Positions 1-9,176 of a stretch of 64,000 bases of DNA are shown here, piece after piece. How positions within the stretch are numbered: position 1 is the stretch's first letter; each line of letters opens with the position of its first letter. The stretch lies in assembly GCF_017377875.1 (NCBI RefSeq), contig NZ_CP070975.1:1178001-1242000 (forward strand), given 5' to 3'. The notes under the pieces were generated by a model. It saw only the letters and a list, made by a program, of their open reading frames with translations, searched no databases and was not told where the DNA came from. A program made the translations under genes and the position numbers. The stretch comes from Alcaligenes sp. SORT26. Lineage in GTDB: Bacteria > Pseudomonadota > Gammaproteobacteria > Burkholderiales > Burkholderiaceae_B.

Positions 1-592
1 CTGGAACCACACGGTCCAGCTTCAGGCTGGCCGTGTCGACCACATACAGCACACTAGCTTGAGCACTCAGGCCGGGGACATACAAGCGTTGCTGCTTCTG
101 GTCTACAACCAGCTCACGCAGCAAATGCGGGTAGATGGCTTTATCGCCGTCGTAACGAATCGGCTCGGCCAATTGCACCACACCCAGCACCCTATTTTGA
201 GCCGTATCCACGACTGTCACAGACGCCGTCAGTGCATTGCCCACATAAAGGCGATTGGCGGCATCATCCAGAGCCACGCCAAACCCACCGCGCTCCAGCG
301 GAATTTCTGCAGCAAGCGACAAATCCACCGGGTTCAGGCGCAAGACTTTGGAGGGCTCATTAGCCGGATCCGCGCCCCCCGCCGAAGCCACAAAAACCGC
401 CTGCTGGCGCTCCGAAAATGCAAGTTCATACAGACGCGGGGCCACCGTTTTGCGCGCAATCTGAATGGTTTCCTGTGCTTTTTGTTCCTGAGCCAAGGGC
501 TTGAGCGCCGCACGCCCATCCGCCCCCACCTGCGCGCAAGCGGCCGTCACGCTGACGCAGGCCAGCAATCCATAACGCTGCCATTTATTCAT
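1..592 (-). CDS. YncE-like beta-propeller lipoprotein (C-terminus outside window)
   Basis: About 197 codons are visible from the ATG at 592 and the frame is open through base 1, so the gene is cut by the window edge. The start has a good ribosome site (GAGGTGG, 5 bases upstream). The N-terminus has a short hydrophobic stretch ending VTAAC, a possible but imperfect lipobox with Cys19. Segments such as RLYVGNALTASVTVVD and RLYVPGLSAQASVLYVVD look like blades of a YVTN/YncE seven-bladed propeller. It lies 36 bases downstream of the TonB-dependent receptor on the same strand, so it is probably co-transcribed. In E. coli, yncE sits next to the TonB receptor gene yncD. A periplasmic or membrane-anchored role with iron or metal uptake is inferred; the ligand is unknown. 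Confidence 0.7.
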   Translation of the reverse strand, partial: MNKWQRYGLLACVSVTAACAQVGADGRAALKPLAQEQKAQETIQIARKTVAPRLYELAFSERQQAVFVASAGGADPANEPSKVLRLNPVDLSLAAEIPLERGGFGVALDDAANRLYVGNALTASVTVVDTAQNRVLGVVQLAEPIRYDGDKAIYPHLLRELVVDQKQQRLYVPGLSAQASVLYVVDTASLKLDRVVP

Positions 593-628
593 AGTCCACC
601 TCTTGTTTTTGAATGAAATTTGTCTGAC

Positions 629-3157
629 TTAAAAGTCCATGCTGGCGGACAACATGAAAGTTCGCGGTGCGCCCAGCCACAGCTTGCCGCTGCCACCTGC
701 TGACCAATACGCCTTATTGGTGATATTGAGTACATCAGCACGCAAAGTCACCGCATGACCGCTAATCGAGGTTTGATAGCGCAAGCCAGCATCAAACAAG
801 GTTCTTCCTGGAGCTCGCATCGTGTTATCGCTGCTGTAGTACTGCCCTTGAATGGCCTGCATATTCCCGCTTGCCGTCAGGCCAGGGACACCCGGCACAT
901 CCCACTCCACACCCAGCTTGCCTTGCCACTTGGGTCTGGCCATGACGAAACGTCCCTCATTCACACCACCAGCGGTCTTGCTCAACTCGGCATCCAGATA
1001 GGCAATACCGCCCATTACTCGCAAGCCCTCTACAGGCTCTCCGAAGAAGTTCAGCTCCAGGCCTCGATTACGCTGCTCGCCATCAAAGGAGAACAGATTG
1101 GTCGCGGGGTCGATATAGCTGTTGGGCAAACGAATCTGATAGGCGCTCAAGGTGGCGGCAAAATCGCCCAGATCCAGCTTCACACCCAGCTCATGTTGCT
1201 TGGTTTTATGGGGTGCAAAGATCTCCCCGGCATTATTGGTGCCCACCGGAGCAATCGCCCCCTCACGCAGGCCCTGGATGTAGTTGCCATAGACAGAAAC
1301 TTCATCGCTCAGTTTGACGACCAGCGCGGCGGCTGGCGAGGTTGCCGATTCGTCATAGCGCGCCGTGCTGGCACCGCTGACGGCATGGAAGGATTCACTC
1401 AAGACATTCTGTCGTCTGATGCCCAAAGTCAGCATGACGCTATCGTCCGCAAACGAAAGTGTGTCAGCGATGCCCACGCTGCTTAAACGCGAAAAGGCAA
1501 TTTTGGGAACCTCTGATTTACCAATCACCGTGGCAGGGGCAGGTCCCCAGGAAGGCGAATAAATATTGGTATACCAGTCCGCAGGCAATAAATTAACGAC
1601 TGTTTTAGAGCGAACCTCTTGCTCGTAGTAGGAGGCGCTCAGCGCCAGTTCGTGACGAACGCTGCCCGTATTCAAGCGCGCCATGATGCCGACATCGCCC
1701 GCCTTACGGTCCAGAATCTGACGTTGCTGCCCGAAATTGTTTCGGTAACGACCATCTGCATCTGTCACCGCAAATACGACGCCTAAAAGGCCGTCGTAAT
1801 CGGTGCTGCCCTGACCGTAATTGCCATATACCGTCACATCTTTACTCAGATCCGCCTCGCCCCGCAGCACAAACGCGGTGTCTTCAGCACGCGAGTATGT
1901 CCAGTCTGGTGCCAAAGCTTGTCCCGCCTTGGGAACATCGGGTGTATCCAATCCCCTGCCTACGGTGATCCCGCGTGTGACGCCTTTTACATTGTCTTTA
2001 TTCATGTAAAAGTCCGCCGCCAGACGGACGGTATCCGTACGCCAGTCCAGGCCCAGCGCTGCCAGCGTAGCCCGCTTTGACTGCTCATCAATAGACGTAC
2101 TTCCATCCTGGTACAAGCCGTTAAAGCGAATCCCAAATTGCTGCTTGTCACCAAAACGTCGGCCGATATCGACATGGCTGCCATATTGGCCGTCAGAGAC
2201 AAACATGCCAGTCAGTCGCGTCAAAGGAGTCTCGGTAGCACGCTTCGGGACCAAATTGACGCTTCCGCCCACGGAGCCGCCGGGTGGCATGCCGTTAAGC
2301 ATGGCAGAGGGGCCTTTCAGCACCTCGACCCGCTCCACCAACTCCAGAGGGACTCGGTTATAAGGCAGCAAACCGTACAGTCCGCCAAAGGCGATATCCC
2401 CCGAGCCCACATCAAAACCACGGATCACAAAGGCTTCCCGAACCGTGCCGCGCATGCCCAAGTCGTAGACGGCCGCGTCCGTAGAGCCAATCACCCGAGC
2501 CAGATCCTGTGCCTGCCGCACAGCCTCTTCGGTGTAACTGATCGTGCTGAACGGCGTTTCCATGAAGTCCTTGTAGCCCAGCATGCCCACTCGGCTGCCT
2601 GTCGCCACTTTTCCGCCTGCATACACCGGCGTCAAATCTCCCCGGTACAAACCAGTGACAATCACAGGGCTAAGTTGTGTCACCTCCTCCGTCCCGCTAG
2701 CAGGCGATACGACCGTGTCAGGCACGGGACGCAACACATAGCGGCTGTCTGCTGTCGCGACGGTTTCATAGCCCGTGCCTGCCAGCAACTGAGCAAACCC
2801 GCCTTGAACGCTATATTGCCCTTGCAAACCTGGGCTTTGGAGTCCGGCCAACTGCTGCGGCTCGTAAACCAGTTGTACACCAGAAAGCGCGGCGAACTCG
2901 GCCAATACATCGCTGAGTTTGCCCACCGACAGTGTGTAGTTTCGTTTGGAGCCGCTATCGGCCACCTCAGCCGCCAACACCGGCGCACTGCCCAGCAAAG
3001 ACGTCACGACCAGGCTAGCCATGGTGGAACTGAGAAACAGAGCGAGTACATCGGCTCTTAGCCGGAACAAGGATGGGCGCAGCTTGCGCGATGGGTGTGA
3101 AGCCTGCTCGCCAGCCGCGCCCCCGACCAGTTTGGACAGACATACGTGAATAGCCAT
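629..3157 (-). CDS. TonB-dependent siderophore receptor with STN signalling domain (FecA/FpvA type)
   Basis: This is an outer-membrane gated channel for a ferric siderophore that also signals to the FecR/FecI pair upstream. The frame is open back to 3295, but the ATG at 3157 is preferred because AAAGG lies 8 bases upstream; this gives 842 residues. Order of parts: a long basic leader with a hydrophobic signal ending near VLAAEVADS; an STN domain at about residues 73-144; a TonB-box-like SPVIVTG at about 163-169; a plug with VERVEVLKGPSAMLNG and GGSVNLVPKRA; then a beta-barrel ending in Phe (SASMDF), as usual for outer-membrane porins. The substrate cannot be read from sequence. The plug resembles hydroxamate or mixed-type siderophore receptors more than citrate receptors, but this is a weak inference. 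Confidence 0.92.
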   Translation of the reverse strand: MAIHVCLSKLVGGAAGEQASHPSRKLRPSLFRLRADVLALFLSSTMASLVVTSLLGSAPVLAAEVADSGSKRNYTLSVGKLSDVLAEFAALSGVQLVYEPQQLAGLQSPGLQGQYSVQGGFAQLLAGTGYETVATADSRYVLRPVPDTVVSPASGTEEVTQLSPVIVTGLYRGDLTPVYAGGKVATGSRVGMLGYKDFMETPFSTISYTEEAVRQAQDLARVIGSTDAAVYDLGMRGTVREAFVIRGFDVGSGDIAFGGLYGLLPYNRVPLELVERVEVLKGPSAMLNGMPPGGSVGGSVNLVPKRATETPLTRLTGMFVSDGQYGSHVDIGRRFGDKQQFGIRFNGLYQDGSTSIDEQSKRATLAALGLDWRTDTVRLAADFYMNKDNVKGVTRGITVGRGLDTPDVPKAGQALAPDWTYSRAEDTAFVLRGEADLSKDVTVYGNYGQGSTDYDGLLGVVFAVTDADGRYRNNFGQQRQILDRKAGDVGIMARLNTGSVRHELALSASYYEQEVRSKTVVNLLPADWYTNIYSPSWGPAPATVIGKSEVPKIAFSRLSSVGIADTLSFADDSVMLTLGIRRQNVLSESFHAVSGASTARYDESATSPAAALVVKLSDEVSVYGNYIQGLREGAIAPVGTNNAGEIFAPHKTKQHELGVKLDLGDFAATLSAYQIRLPNSYIDPATNLFSFDGEQRNRGLELNFFGEPVEGLRVMGGIAYLDAELSKTAGGVNEGRFVMARPKWQGKLGVEWDVPGVPGLTASGNMQAIQGQYYSSDNTMRAPGRTLFDAGLRYQTSISGHAVTLRADVLNITNKAYWSAGGSGKLWLGAPRTFMLSASMDF

Positions 3158-3295
3158 GCTAAGAACCTTTCGTCGATAGAGATGAAAACCCGTGACGTCA
3201 TGCGTCATAAGAGGTACACCGGACGAGAAGAAAAAAGTGCTCACTTCACAGCAAAATTTTTTGTCTGACTGATCAGCAGACAAGCTCTGTGCCAC

Positions 3296-4264
3296 TCAAG
3301 ATCGCGGTAGCAGCTCCACCCAGTATGGAGAATATGTTTGGATACGCAGTGGCAATGATTCGGCCAGACTGGCCAAGGCTGCATCGGTATCAGTCAGGGA
3401 TAGCGCCCCCGATACACGTAGCTGTGAAAGCGAGGGATCACAGCGCAGGACACCGGATCGATAACGGCCCAGCTCGGCCAATACGTCTTCAAGACGCATG
3501 TCTTTGGCCAGCAAAATGCCGTGTTCCCAAAAGATTTCCGGGTCTTGTAGAGGACGAGAGGGACTGACACCCCGGATAGTAAAATCGGCTTGCTCCCCCG
3601 CCTGCAGACGGCGGGCCTGCCCGGCCAGCGGTCGGATTTCAACAGCATGCTCCATCACCGCTACGCGGTAGGTATCTGCATCCAACTGACGCACACTGAA
3701 GCGCGTACCCAAGGCACGTACCAAACCGGCAGAGGTATCGACCAGGAAAGGCCGTGGGACAGCAAAAGAGTCCGGCTTGGTCGTCACAAGAATCTCACCA
3801 CTGAGCAAATGCAGGCGGCGCTCGGTCTGTCCTAAGGCAATATTGACTGCACTGCCTGTATTGAGCACCAGTTGAGAGCCATCTGGCAGAACCATGGGCT
3901 TGAGCTCACCGGTGCCTGTGCTCGCGTCAGCCGTCCAGCGACGCCACGGCGCCTGACTGATAGCCAGCACGCCCAGTGGAGCGGCAAACAAGAGTGTTCC
4001 TAGCATGCGCAGTGTATGACGGCGTTTATGACGACTATCCAGCTTCTCCACCGCCTCTTTGCCAATCTCCACAGGCACCTGATCGAAGACATGGAATACC
4101 GCCTGGGTTCGCTTCCACGCGTCTTCATGAGCGGGGCTTTGCCTGAGCCAATGCTGGAATGCTTGGTGATCTTGCTCTGTCGGCGTGTCGTATTGAAAGG
4201 TCATGGCCCACGTGGCCGCCTCTTTCAGCAGATCCTGACTGATCATGTCCCGGGATGATGACAT
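3296..4264 (-). CDS. FecR-family anti-sigma regulator
   Basis: Inner-membrane protein of 322 residues that passes the receptor's occupancy signal to the FecI-type sigma factor. The cytoplasmic N-terminal DUF4880 region carries tryptophans at residues 19, 39 and 50, the same positions reported as important in E. coli FecR. A single membrane segment lies at about 86-103 (LGTLLFAAPLGVLAIS). It is followed by the periplasmic FecR domain (about 115-225) and a C-terminal STN-like module (about 262-320). It lies between the sigma gene, 20 bases upstream, and the receptor. Its stop is directly followed by an open frame leading into the receptor, so the three genes form the standard fecI-fecR-receptor unit. 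Confidence 0.93.
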   Translation of the reverse strand: MSSSRDMISQDLLKEAATWAMTFQYDTPTEQDHQAFQHWLRQSPAHEDAWKRTQAVFHVFDQVPVEIGKEAVEKLDSRHKRRHTLRMLGTLLFAAPLGVLAISQAPWRRWTADASTGTGELKPMVLPDGSQLVLNTGSAVNIALGQTERRLHLLSGEILVTTKPDSFAVPRPFLVDTSAGLVRALGTRFSVRQLDADTYRVAVMEHAVEIRPLAGQARRLQAGEQADFTIRGVSPSRPLQDPEIFWEHGILLAKDMRLEDVLAELGRYRSGVLRCDPSLSQLRVSGALSLTDTDAALASLAESLPLRIQTYSPYWVELLPRS

Positions 4265-4284
4265 AGGCTAGGTCCTGGCCTGTT

Positions 4285-4800
4285 TCACGCCACTACGGCG
4301 CAAGCAACCAGCGCTTTCTGGATATAGCGCCGCACCGTAATCAGCGGCATCTGCATTTGCTCGGCAATCTGGGCCAGCGTCATGCCGTGTAACTGGGCCA
4401 GCAAAAAGACCTCCCGAGTACGCGGCGTCAGGCTGGCCAGCATAGTGTCTATCCGCATCAGAGCCTCGATGATGATCAGGCGCGTTTCCGGCGATGGCAC
4501 ATGCACAGGTGGAAGATGGGCAATAGCGTCCAGATAAGCATCTTCTACCGACTTTCTACGCCAGTGATCGACCAACAGACCCTTGGCTATATGTGTGAGC
4601 AAAGCACGCGGTTCACTGCCAAAGCCTGGGGTAAACGAACGGGAGCTCAGAATGCGGACAAAGGTATCTTGGGCGATATCGGCCGCATCATGGCTATTGC
4701 CAAGTTTGCGGCGCAGCCAGCCCTGCAACCAGCCATGATGATGGCAATAGAGCGTTTCAACCGTCATCACGGATAGCTTGTCGGACATGGGAGTATTCAT
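4285..4800 (-). CDS. FecI-like ECF RNA polymerase sigma factor
   Basis: Extracytoplasmic-function sigma factor with region 2 (LYCHHHGWLQGWLRRKLG, DAADIAQDTFVRIL) and region 4 (TPRTREVFLLAQLHGMTLAQIAEQM), ending in a recognition helix with ITVRRYIQKAL. This pattern is typical of the FecI group. The frame also has ATGs at 4821 and 4788. The ATG at 4800 is preferred because AGG lies about 6 bases upstream, but the start is not certain. The protein is then 171 residues, normal for FecI. It should direct RNA polymerase to the receptor promoter when FecR signals. A weak Fur-box-like sequence lies just upstream, which would fit iron control. Confidence 0.9.
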   Translation of the reverse strand: MNTPMSDKLSVMTVETLYCHHHGWLQGWLRRKLGNSHDAADIAQDTFVRILSSRSFTPGFGSEPRALLTHIAKGLLVDHWRRKSVEDAYLDAIAHLPPVHVPSPETRLIIIEALMRIDTMLASLTPRTREVFLLAQLHGMTLAQIAEQMQMPLITVRRYIQKALVACAVVA

Positions 4801-4831
4801 TGAAAGCCTGGGGTCAGGCATGAAGACAAAT

Positions 4832-4852
4832 AAGAATAAGTCTCAATTATCA
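4832..4852 (-). promoter_or_regulatory. Weak candidate Fur box upstream of the FecI-like gene
   Basis: Read on the minus strand, TGATAATTGAGACTTATTC contains one good GATAAT half and a poor second half (TTATTC). It lies about 32 bases before the preferred start of the sigma-factor gene. Iron regulation is expected for this gene family, but the match to the 19-base Fur consensus is only partial. Confidence 0.3.
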
Positions 4853-4973
4853 ATAAATTACTTCCGGCAGGCAAGATATACCTGTATCTGCACGGGCCTG
4901 ACCGTCAGGCGACATCCTGGCGGACTATGTCACGCGCCCACCCTGCTCTCAAACGCTCTATACGAAAATGAAT

Positions 4974-5007
4974 GAACCCGTCTGGAGACAACGCTCCAGA
5001 CGGGTTC
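4974..5007 (-). terminator. Rho-independent terminator after the FAH-family gene
   Basis: A perfect 14-base-pair stem (GAACCCGTCTGGAG with its complement) has a 6-base loop. It lies 23 bases past the stop of the FAH-family gene and is followed on the minus strand by ATTCATTTTC. It would close the long terC-hem-ppa-FAH run. Confidence 0.8.
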
Positions 5008-5030
5008 ATGACTAACTATTCAGACTGAGA

Positions 5031-5726
5031 TCAGACCAGACGCACGTCTATGCTGCCCAGACCGTCGATAGCCCCGTGCATCACATCGCCACGTTCCACC
5101 GAACCTACACCGGCCGGGGTTCCTGTGAAGATGATGTCGCCAGGAACCAGCTCGAACAGGCCCGACAGATAAGCGATGGACTCAGCCACATTCCAGATCA
5201 ACTGATTCAAATCGCCGGTCTGGCGGCGTTCGCCGTTGACGTCCAGGGTGATTGCACCTTGGGACAACTCGCCAATAAGGCTGCGTGGCACCAGAGGGCC
5301 GGTCGGTGCGGAGTGGTCAAAGGCTTTGCCCACTTCCCAGGGACGACCGGCTTTTTTGGCTTGCGTCTGCAAATCCCGGCGGGTCATATCCAGACCCACC
5401 GCGTATCCCCACACACATTCAGCAGCCTGCTCCACGGTCAGATCACGCCCGCCTTTGGACAAGGCGACGACGAGTTCGATCTCGTGATGCAGATCCTGGG
5501 TGCGGGACGGATATGGCATGTCGCAGACCTGGCCGGGCAGCACATTCAAAATGGAATCCGCCGGTTTGCAGAAGAAGAAAGGATCTTCGCGACCGGTAAA
5601 GCCCATTTCCTGAGCATGCTCGACGTAATTGCGGCCGACGCAATAAATGCGGCGTACAGGAAAAACCTGCTCACTGTCCTGTACGTTCAGTGCCGCAACG
5701 GCTGGCATGGGGATGACGGTACTCAT
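5031..5726 (-). CDS. Fumarylacetoacetate hydrolase (FAH)-family protein
   Basis: A 231-residue single-domain FAH-fold protein. These are divalent-metal enzymes that hydrolyse, decarboxylate or isomerise acylpyruvates in aromatic-acid catabolism. Visible motifs are [15 protein letters not shown] near the N-terminus, FFFCKPADS, an acidic metal-site pattern [15 protein letters not shown], and the C-terminal [12 protein letters not shown]. The [12 protein letters not shown] block resembles fumarylpyruvate hydrolases, but oxaloacetate decarboxylases share it, so the substrate is left open. The ATG overlaps the ppa stop (ATGA, 5723-5726), which suggests translational coupling. No other aromatic-catabolism gene is nearby. 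Confidence 0.88.
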   Translation of the reverse strand: MSTVIPMPAVAALNVQDSEQVFPVRRIYCVGRNYVEHAQEMGFTGREDPFFFCKPADSILNVLPGQVCDMPYPSRTQDLHHEIELVVALSKGGRDLTVEQAAECVWGYAVGLDMTRRDLQTQAKKAGRPWEVGKAFDHSAPTGPLVPRSLIGELSQGAITLDVNGERRQTGDLNQLIWNVAESIAYLSGLFELVPGDIIFTGTPAGVGSVERGDVMHGAIDGLGSIDVRLV

Positions 5727-6259
5727 TTTGCCTGGCCGTCAGCAAAGCGCTTGGCACCGTCTACCAGTTCTTTCTTGGCAGCTTCGATACCGTCCCAGCC
5801 CTTGACCTTGACCCATTTGCCTTTTTCGATGTCTTTGTAGTGCTCGAAAAAGTGCTTGATGCGCTCCAGCTCTTCAGGCTGCAGATCTTCAGGCGACTTC
5901 ACGTTGCGGTACAGGGGATACAGCTTGTCGGTAGGTACAGCCAGCAGTTTGGCATCGCCACCTGCTTCGTCGTCCATGTGCAGCACGCCGATAGGACGGC
6001 AAGGGATCACAGCACCGATCTGGATTGGGAAAGGAGCAATCACCAGCACGTCAACAGGGTCGCCATCGTCCGAAATGGTTTGTGGAACGTAGCCGTAGTT
6101 GCAGGGGTAGTGCATGGCGGTCAGCATGAAGCGATCCACAAAAACCACACCGTTTTCGTCAACTTCGTATTTGACGGGGTCCGAGTTCATGGGGATTTCG
6201 ATGACTACGTTGATCTCGTCGGGCAGTTTTTTGCCAGCAGGTACTTGGGCGAGGCTCAT
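5723..6259 (-). CDS. ppa: Inorganic pyrophosphatase
   Basis: Soluble family I pyrophosphatase of 178 residues that hydrolyses diphosphate to two phosphates and so drives biosynthetic reactions forward. The signature D-G-D-P-V-D-V, with its Mg-binding aspartates, is present at about residues 66-72. YGYVPQT precedes it, and the C-terminal KVKGWDG is typical. The ATG at 6259 has AAAGG 9 bases upstream. It begins 28 bases after hemY and overlaps the FAH gene by the ATGA arrangement. Read-through from the hem genes is likely. Pyrophosphate is not a direct product of the HemC-HemY steps, so the linkage is probably positional. Confidence 0.97.
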   Translation of the reverse strand: MSLAQVPAGKKLPDEINVVIEIPMNSDPVKYEVDENGVVFVDRFMLTAMHYPCNYGYVPQTISDDGDPVDVLVIAPFPIQIGAVIPCRPIGVLHMDDEAGGDAKLLAVPTDKLYPLYRNVKSPEDLQPEELERIKHFFEHYKDIEKGKWVKVKGWDGIEAAKKELVDGAKRFADGQAK

Positions 6260-6287
6260 TCGTGCAAACCTTTAAAAATAAAAGAAA

Positions 6288-7793
6288 TTAATCGTTGGAG
6301 CGTCGAGGACGATCCGAAGTTTGAGAGAGATCGACCCCAGGGATGGGAGCCGTATCAAAGTAATCATCCAGATCCGAGGAGGAGCTCACGCTATCTTGCT
6401 CCGGTGTCGCAGCAGGAGGTACGGGCTCGGCGACCACAGGCAAGGGACGGCCATGATCGGGCAAGTCCTCGGCCACGACGCTGGCGGCATAGGTGTAATG
6501 CGGCAAATCGTCATCGTCCTGCGAAGGCAGACTGTCTGCGTCCGTGTGGCTAGGATCATGACGGGTATCCGCCGCAGGCAAAGCACGGCTGACTGCCAGG
6601 ATAGGCAAGGTACCGGCCATGGACGCCGCCTTACGCCAGTAAGACACCGCTTCGTCATGGCGACCCAGGCTGTCGTACAAATTACCCAGCAATGCGTGAT
6701 TACGCAGATCACCCTGAATTTTCAGGCTGCGCAGCAAATAATGTTCGCCCTGGCCCCACAACTGACTGGTCAGACACAAGTGACCCAAGGTGGACAGCAA
6801 GACCGGATTATTAGGCTGACTACGCAGCCATTCCTCGGCTTTGGCCAAACGGCGGCCCACAAACTCGGGGGGGCATTGCGCATAGGCTTCCAGCAAGCGA
6901 GCATCGAAGCTGGCGGCAATCGCAGGCTCCAGAATGCGACCGGCTTCTTCGTAATTGCCTTCTTGTTCCTGAATCAGGGCAGCTTCCAGGGCCACGCCGG
7001 GCAAGACTTTTTCTTCAGATTTCAGATCCGACCACAAGGCCTTGAACTGTTCTACACCGCCTGCACGCAAGCGTGCGGCAGCCGCAAACTCGATATGGCT
7101 GAGTGCCTCCTGGCGGTCAATGCCGCTGCGACGCACCAGCAAACGGGTCAACTCATAGACGCGCTCGGCATTGCCTTGCTGACGATAGGCACGCAACAGC
7201 AAACGGGTGGCATGCAGGTGACGCGAACTGGCATCTTGCAAGCCTTGCAGCAGCTCGATGGCCTCTTCTGTCCGGTTCTGATCCAGATACAGTTCGGCTG
7301 AGGCCACTGCGCTGGCTTCTTTCAAGCGTGCATCGTCACCAGCGGCCGCACGAGCGGCTGCCAATGCTTCGTCACGTTGTGCAATCTGACCTTGATAATG
7401 TGCGGCACGGGCCGCAGCCAAACCAGCCACGACTTTGCTGGACTGCGAGCGGGTTTTGCTCATCAGCTTCATCATGTCTTTTTCGGCTTGTTCGTAACGC
7501 CCTTCCAGAATGCTGATCCAGCCTGTTTCCAGCAAGGTTTGATCGCGCCGTTGAGCGCGACGACCACGCCAAAGACGGAAACGCTCTGGACCGTCGCTGA
7601 ACCACGCCAGAAGACGCAGCAAAACGTACAGAACAATGAACAGGCCCAGCGTGCACAGGACCACATAGGTGAGCGAGGCACGAGCCAGATAATGCGGGGT
7701 CACCAGGTAGACGTTACCGGCGTGTTCACGCAGGACCAGTGCCAGAGCAACCGCGGCAATGAATAGGATGAGGGTCCAGAACCAAGTACGCAT
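6288..7793 (-). CDS. hemY: HemY, inner-membrane TPR protein of heme biosynthesis
   Basis: A 501-residue protein with two N-terminal membrane segments (about residues 4-20 and 40-63). A cytosolic or periplasmic array of TPR-like helices rich in Ala, Leu and Arg runs to about residue 390. The last 100 residues are acidic, low in complexity and poorly conserved. This is the proteobacterial HemY, not the Bacillus protoporphyrinogen oxidase of the same name. Its exact job is unsettled; a scaffold for late heme enzymes is the usual proposal. It starts 3 bases after hemX and is the last hem gene of the run. Confidence 0.92.
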   Translation of the reverse strand: MRTWFWTLILFIAAVALALVLREHAGNVYLVTPHYLARASLTYVVLCTLGLFIVLYVLLRLLAWFSDGPERFRLWRGRRAQRRDQTLLETGWISILEGRYEQAEKDMMKLMSKTRSQSSKVVAGLAAARAAHYQGQIAQRDEALAAARAAAGDDARLKEASAVASAELYLDQNRTEEAIELLQGLQDASSRHLHATRLLLRAYRQQGNAERVYELTRLLVRRSGIDRQEALSHIEFAAAARLRAGGVEQFKALWSDLKSEEKVLPGVALEAALIQEQEGNYEEAGRILEPAIAASFDARLLEAYAQCPPEFVGRRLAKAEEWLRSQPNNPVLLSTLGHLCLTSQLWGQGEHYLLRSLKIQGDLRNHALLGNLYDSLGRHDEAVSYWRKAASMAGTLPILAVSRALPAADTRHDPSHTDADSLPSQDDDDLPHYTYAASVVAEDLPDHGRPLPVVAEPVPPAATPEQDSVSSSSDLDDYFDTAPIPGVDLSQTSDRPRRSND

Positions 7794-7796
7794 ACC

Positions 7797-9152
7797 TTAC
7801 CCCTGCGCCTGAGCGGGCTGTTCCGTCTCGGTTTGAGCGGGAGCACCAGACTCAGTCTGTTCGCTAGCCGGAGCCGCTGGCTCCTGGCTGGCAGGCTCAG
7901 TGGATTGAGGAGGGTCGGACAAGATGTGATCTGTATCGCCCGGCTCGTTCGTGCTGTCGTCCGCATTCTCCTGACTACGACCGGCCTGGGCCTGACGCAG
8001 GCTTTCAATCGCCGCCAAGGTGTTATTCACGGTAGGCAAACGAGCGCCGATGCGGGTGTCTTGCAATTGACGGGTCAGACGCAGCGCTTGCTGAACCTGG
8101 CCGGATTGCGTGTCAAAGCGCTTTTCCAGCGCCGTAGCCACAGCCGTCAACTCGGTCTGCCAGACGGCGGACTGATTCATCATCATGGCCAATTGCGCAG
8201 CCATAATGCGCAGACGCAGATTCTCACGCAGACGGGCAGCCTGATCGGGCGACATCAACAAGGCGGCAGCATCGTCAACACGGCGAATGGAGACAAACTG
8301 TCCCAGATCGTGGCTGACAGAACGCCAGGCGCTGCTGCCCCACTGCTCCACCGTGTTCCAGCTACGTTCCCACCATGGGGCATCGGTCGCCAACTCAGCA
8401 GGTTCCTGAACCTCGGACTGCAGGTCCAGCGCTTCGGTATTAGCACCACCCGCAACATCATCAGGCACCAGCAAAGGTGCTTCCGAGACGTAACGCGACA
8501 AGGTATCCAGTTGACGGGACAAAGAGGCCACATCAACCGTAGCCGCTGCACGCAAGCGCTCCAGATCGCCATTCAGGGTCTGTTGCAAGGAGGCCAGTCC
8601 CACGCGATTGGCACGCGCCAACTGCGCCTGGGCCGCTTCCAGAGAAACGATGGCATTGGCCACATTGCCACCCAGCATCAATTGTTGCTGGGCAATCGTG
8701 GCCAGGTGATCAATATCATTCAACAAGACCAATTCCGACCCGCTGTCCGTCATGGTCTGGAACGCCTGGCTCAGATCATGGAACTGTTCGGTGGAATCGT
8801 TAAAGGATTTTTCCAACTGCGCCAGCTTGTCGGACTGACGCTGTGCCAGGGCCAGGGCTTGCTGCGCGGTCTGGCGCGCCTGCTCCGTGGTACTGACGTT
8901 GGTCGCCAACTGCGCTTGCAGTTCAGCTTTATGCTTTTCCAGAATCGAGTTCTGATACCAAAGACCGGCAGCGGCCAGAACCACCACAACAGCCGTCAGG
9001 GCATAGGCCGGACCCGCGCCACTTTTACGCTTTTGAGGCGCGGTGGGGCTGCTTTCAGGTTCGGAATACGGATGAGGTGCCGTTGTATTGGCTGGGCTGG
9101 AAATGGGAGTCTCCGGTTCGCTTGCGGATGCGTTCTCTGTTTTATCGTTCAT
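7797..9152 (-). CDS. hemX: HemX, membrane-anchored heme-biosynthesis protein
   Basis: A 451-residue protein with a Ser/Pro/Thr-rich N-terminus and one membrane segment at about residues 48-66 (YALTAVVVVLAAAGLWY). A coiled-coil stretch rich in Gln and Leu follows (about 72-130), then a helical domain, then an acidic Gln/Glu/Ala-rich tail. It is often annotated as uroporphyrinogen-III C-methyltransferase, but no methyltransferase SAM motif is visible, so the enzymatic name should not be trusted. It is downstream of hemD by 24 bases and abuts hemY, the conserved hemCDXY order. Confidence 0.92.
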   Translation of the reverse strand: MNDKTENASASEPETPISSPANTTAPHPYSEPESSPTAPQKRKSGAGPAYALTAVVVVLAAAGLWYQNSILEKHKAELQAQLATNVSTTEQARQTAQQALALAQRQSDKLAQLEKSFNDSTEQFHDLSQAFQTMTDSGSELVLLNDIDHLATIAQQQLMLGGNVANAIVSLEAAQAQLARANRVGLASLQQTLNGDLERLRAAATVDVASLSRQLDTLSRYVSEAPLLVPDDVAGGANTEALDLQSEVQEPAELATDAPWWERSWNTVEQWGSSAWRSVSHDLGQFVSIRRVDDAAALLMSPDQAARLRENLRLRIMAAQLAMMMNQSAVWQTELTAVATALEKRFDTQSGQVQQALRLTRQLQDTRIGARLPTVNNTLAAIESLRQAQAGRSQENADDSTNEPGDTDHILSDPPQSTEPASQEPAAPASEQTESGAPAQTETEQPAQAQG

Positions 9153-9176
9153 GGCAAGATTGTAATCCGTGTGAGG

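Noticed and set aside
3158-3295. Extension of the TonB receptor to a GTG at 3295 directly after fecR.
   Set aside because: The extra 46 residues are unlike a signal peptide, and the ATG at 3157 has a good ribosome site.
7797-9152. Annotation of HemX as uroporphyrinogen-III C-methyltransferase.
   Set aside because: No SAM-binding methyltransferase motif is visible; the protein is a membrane-anchored coiled-coil protein.
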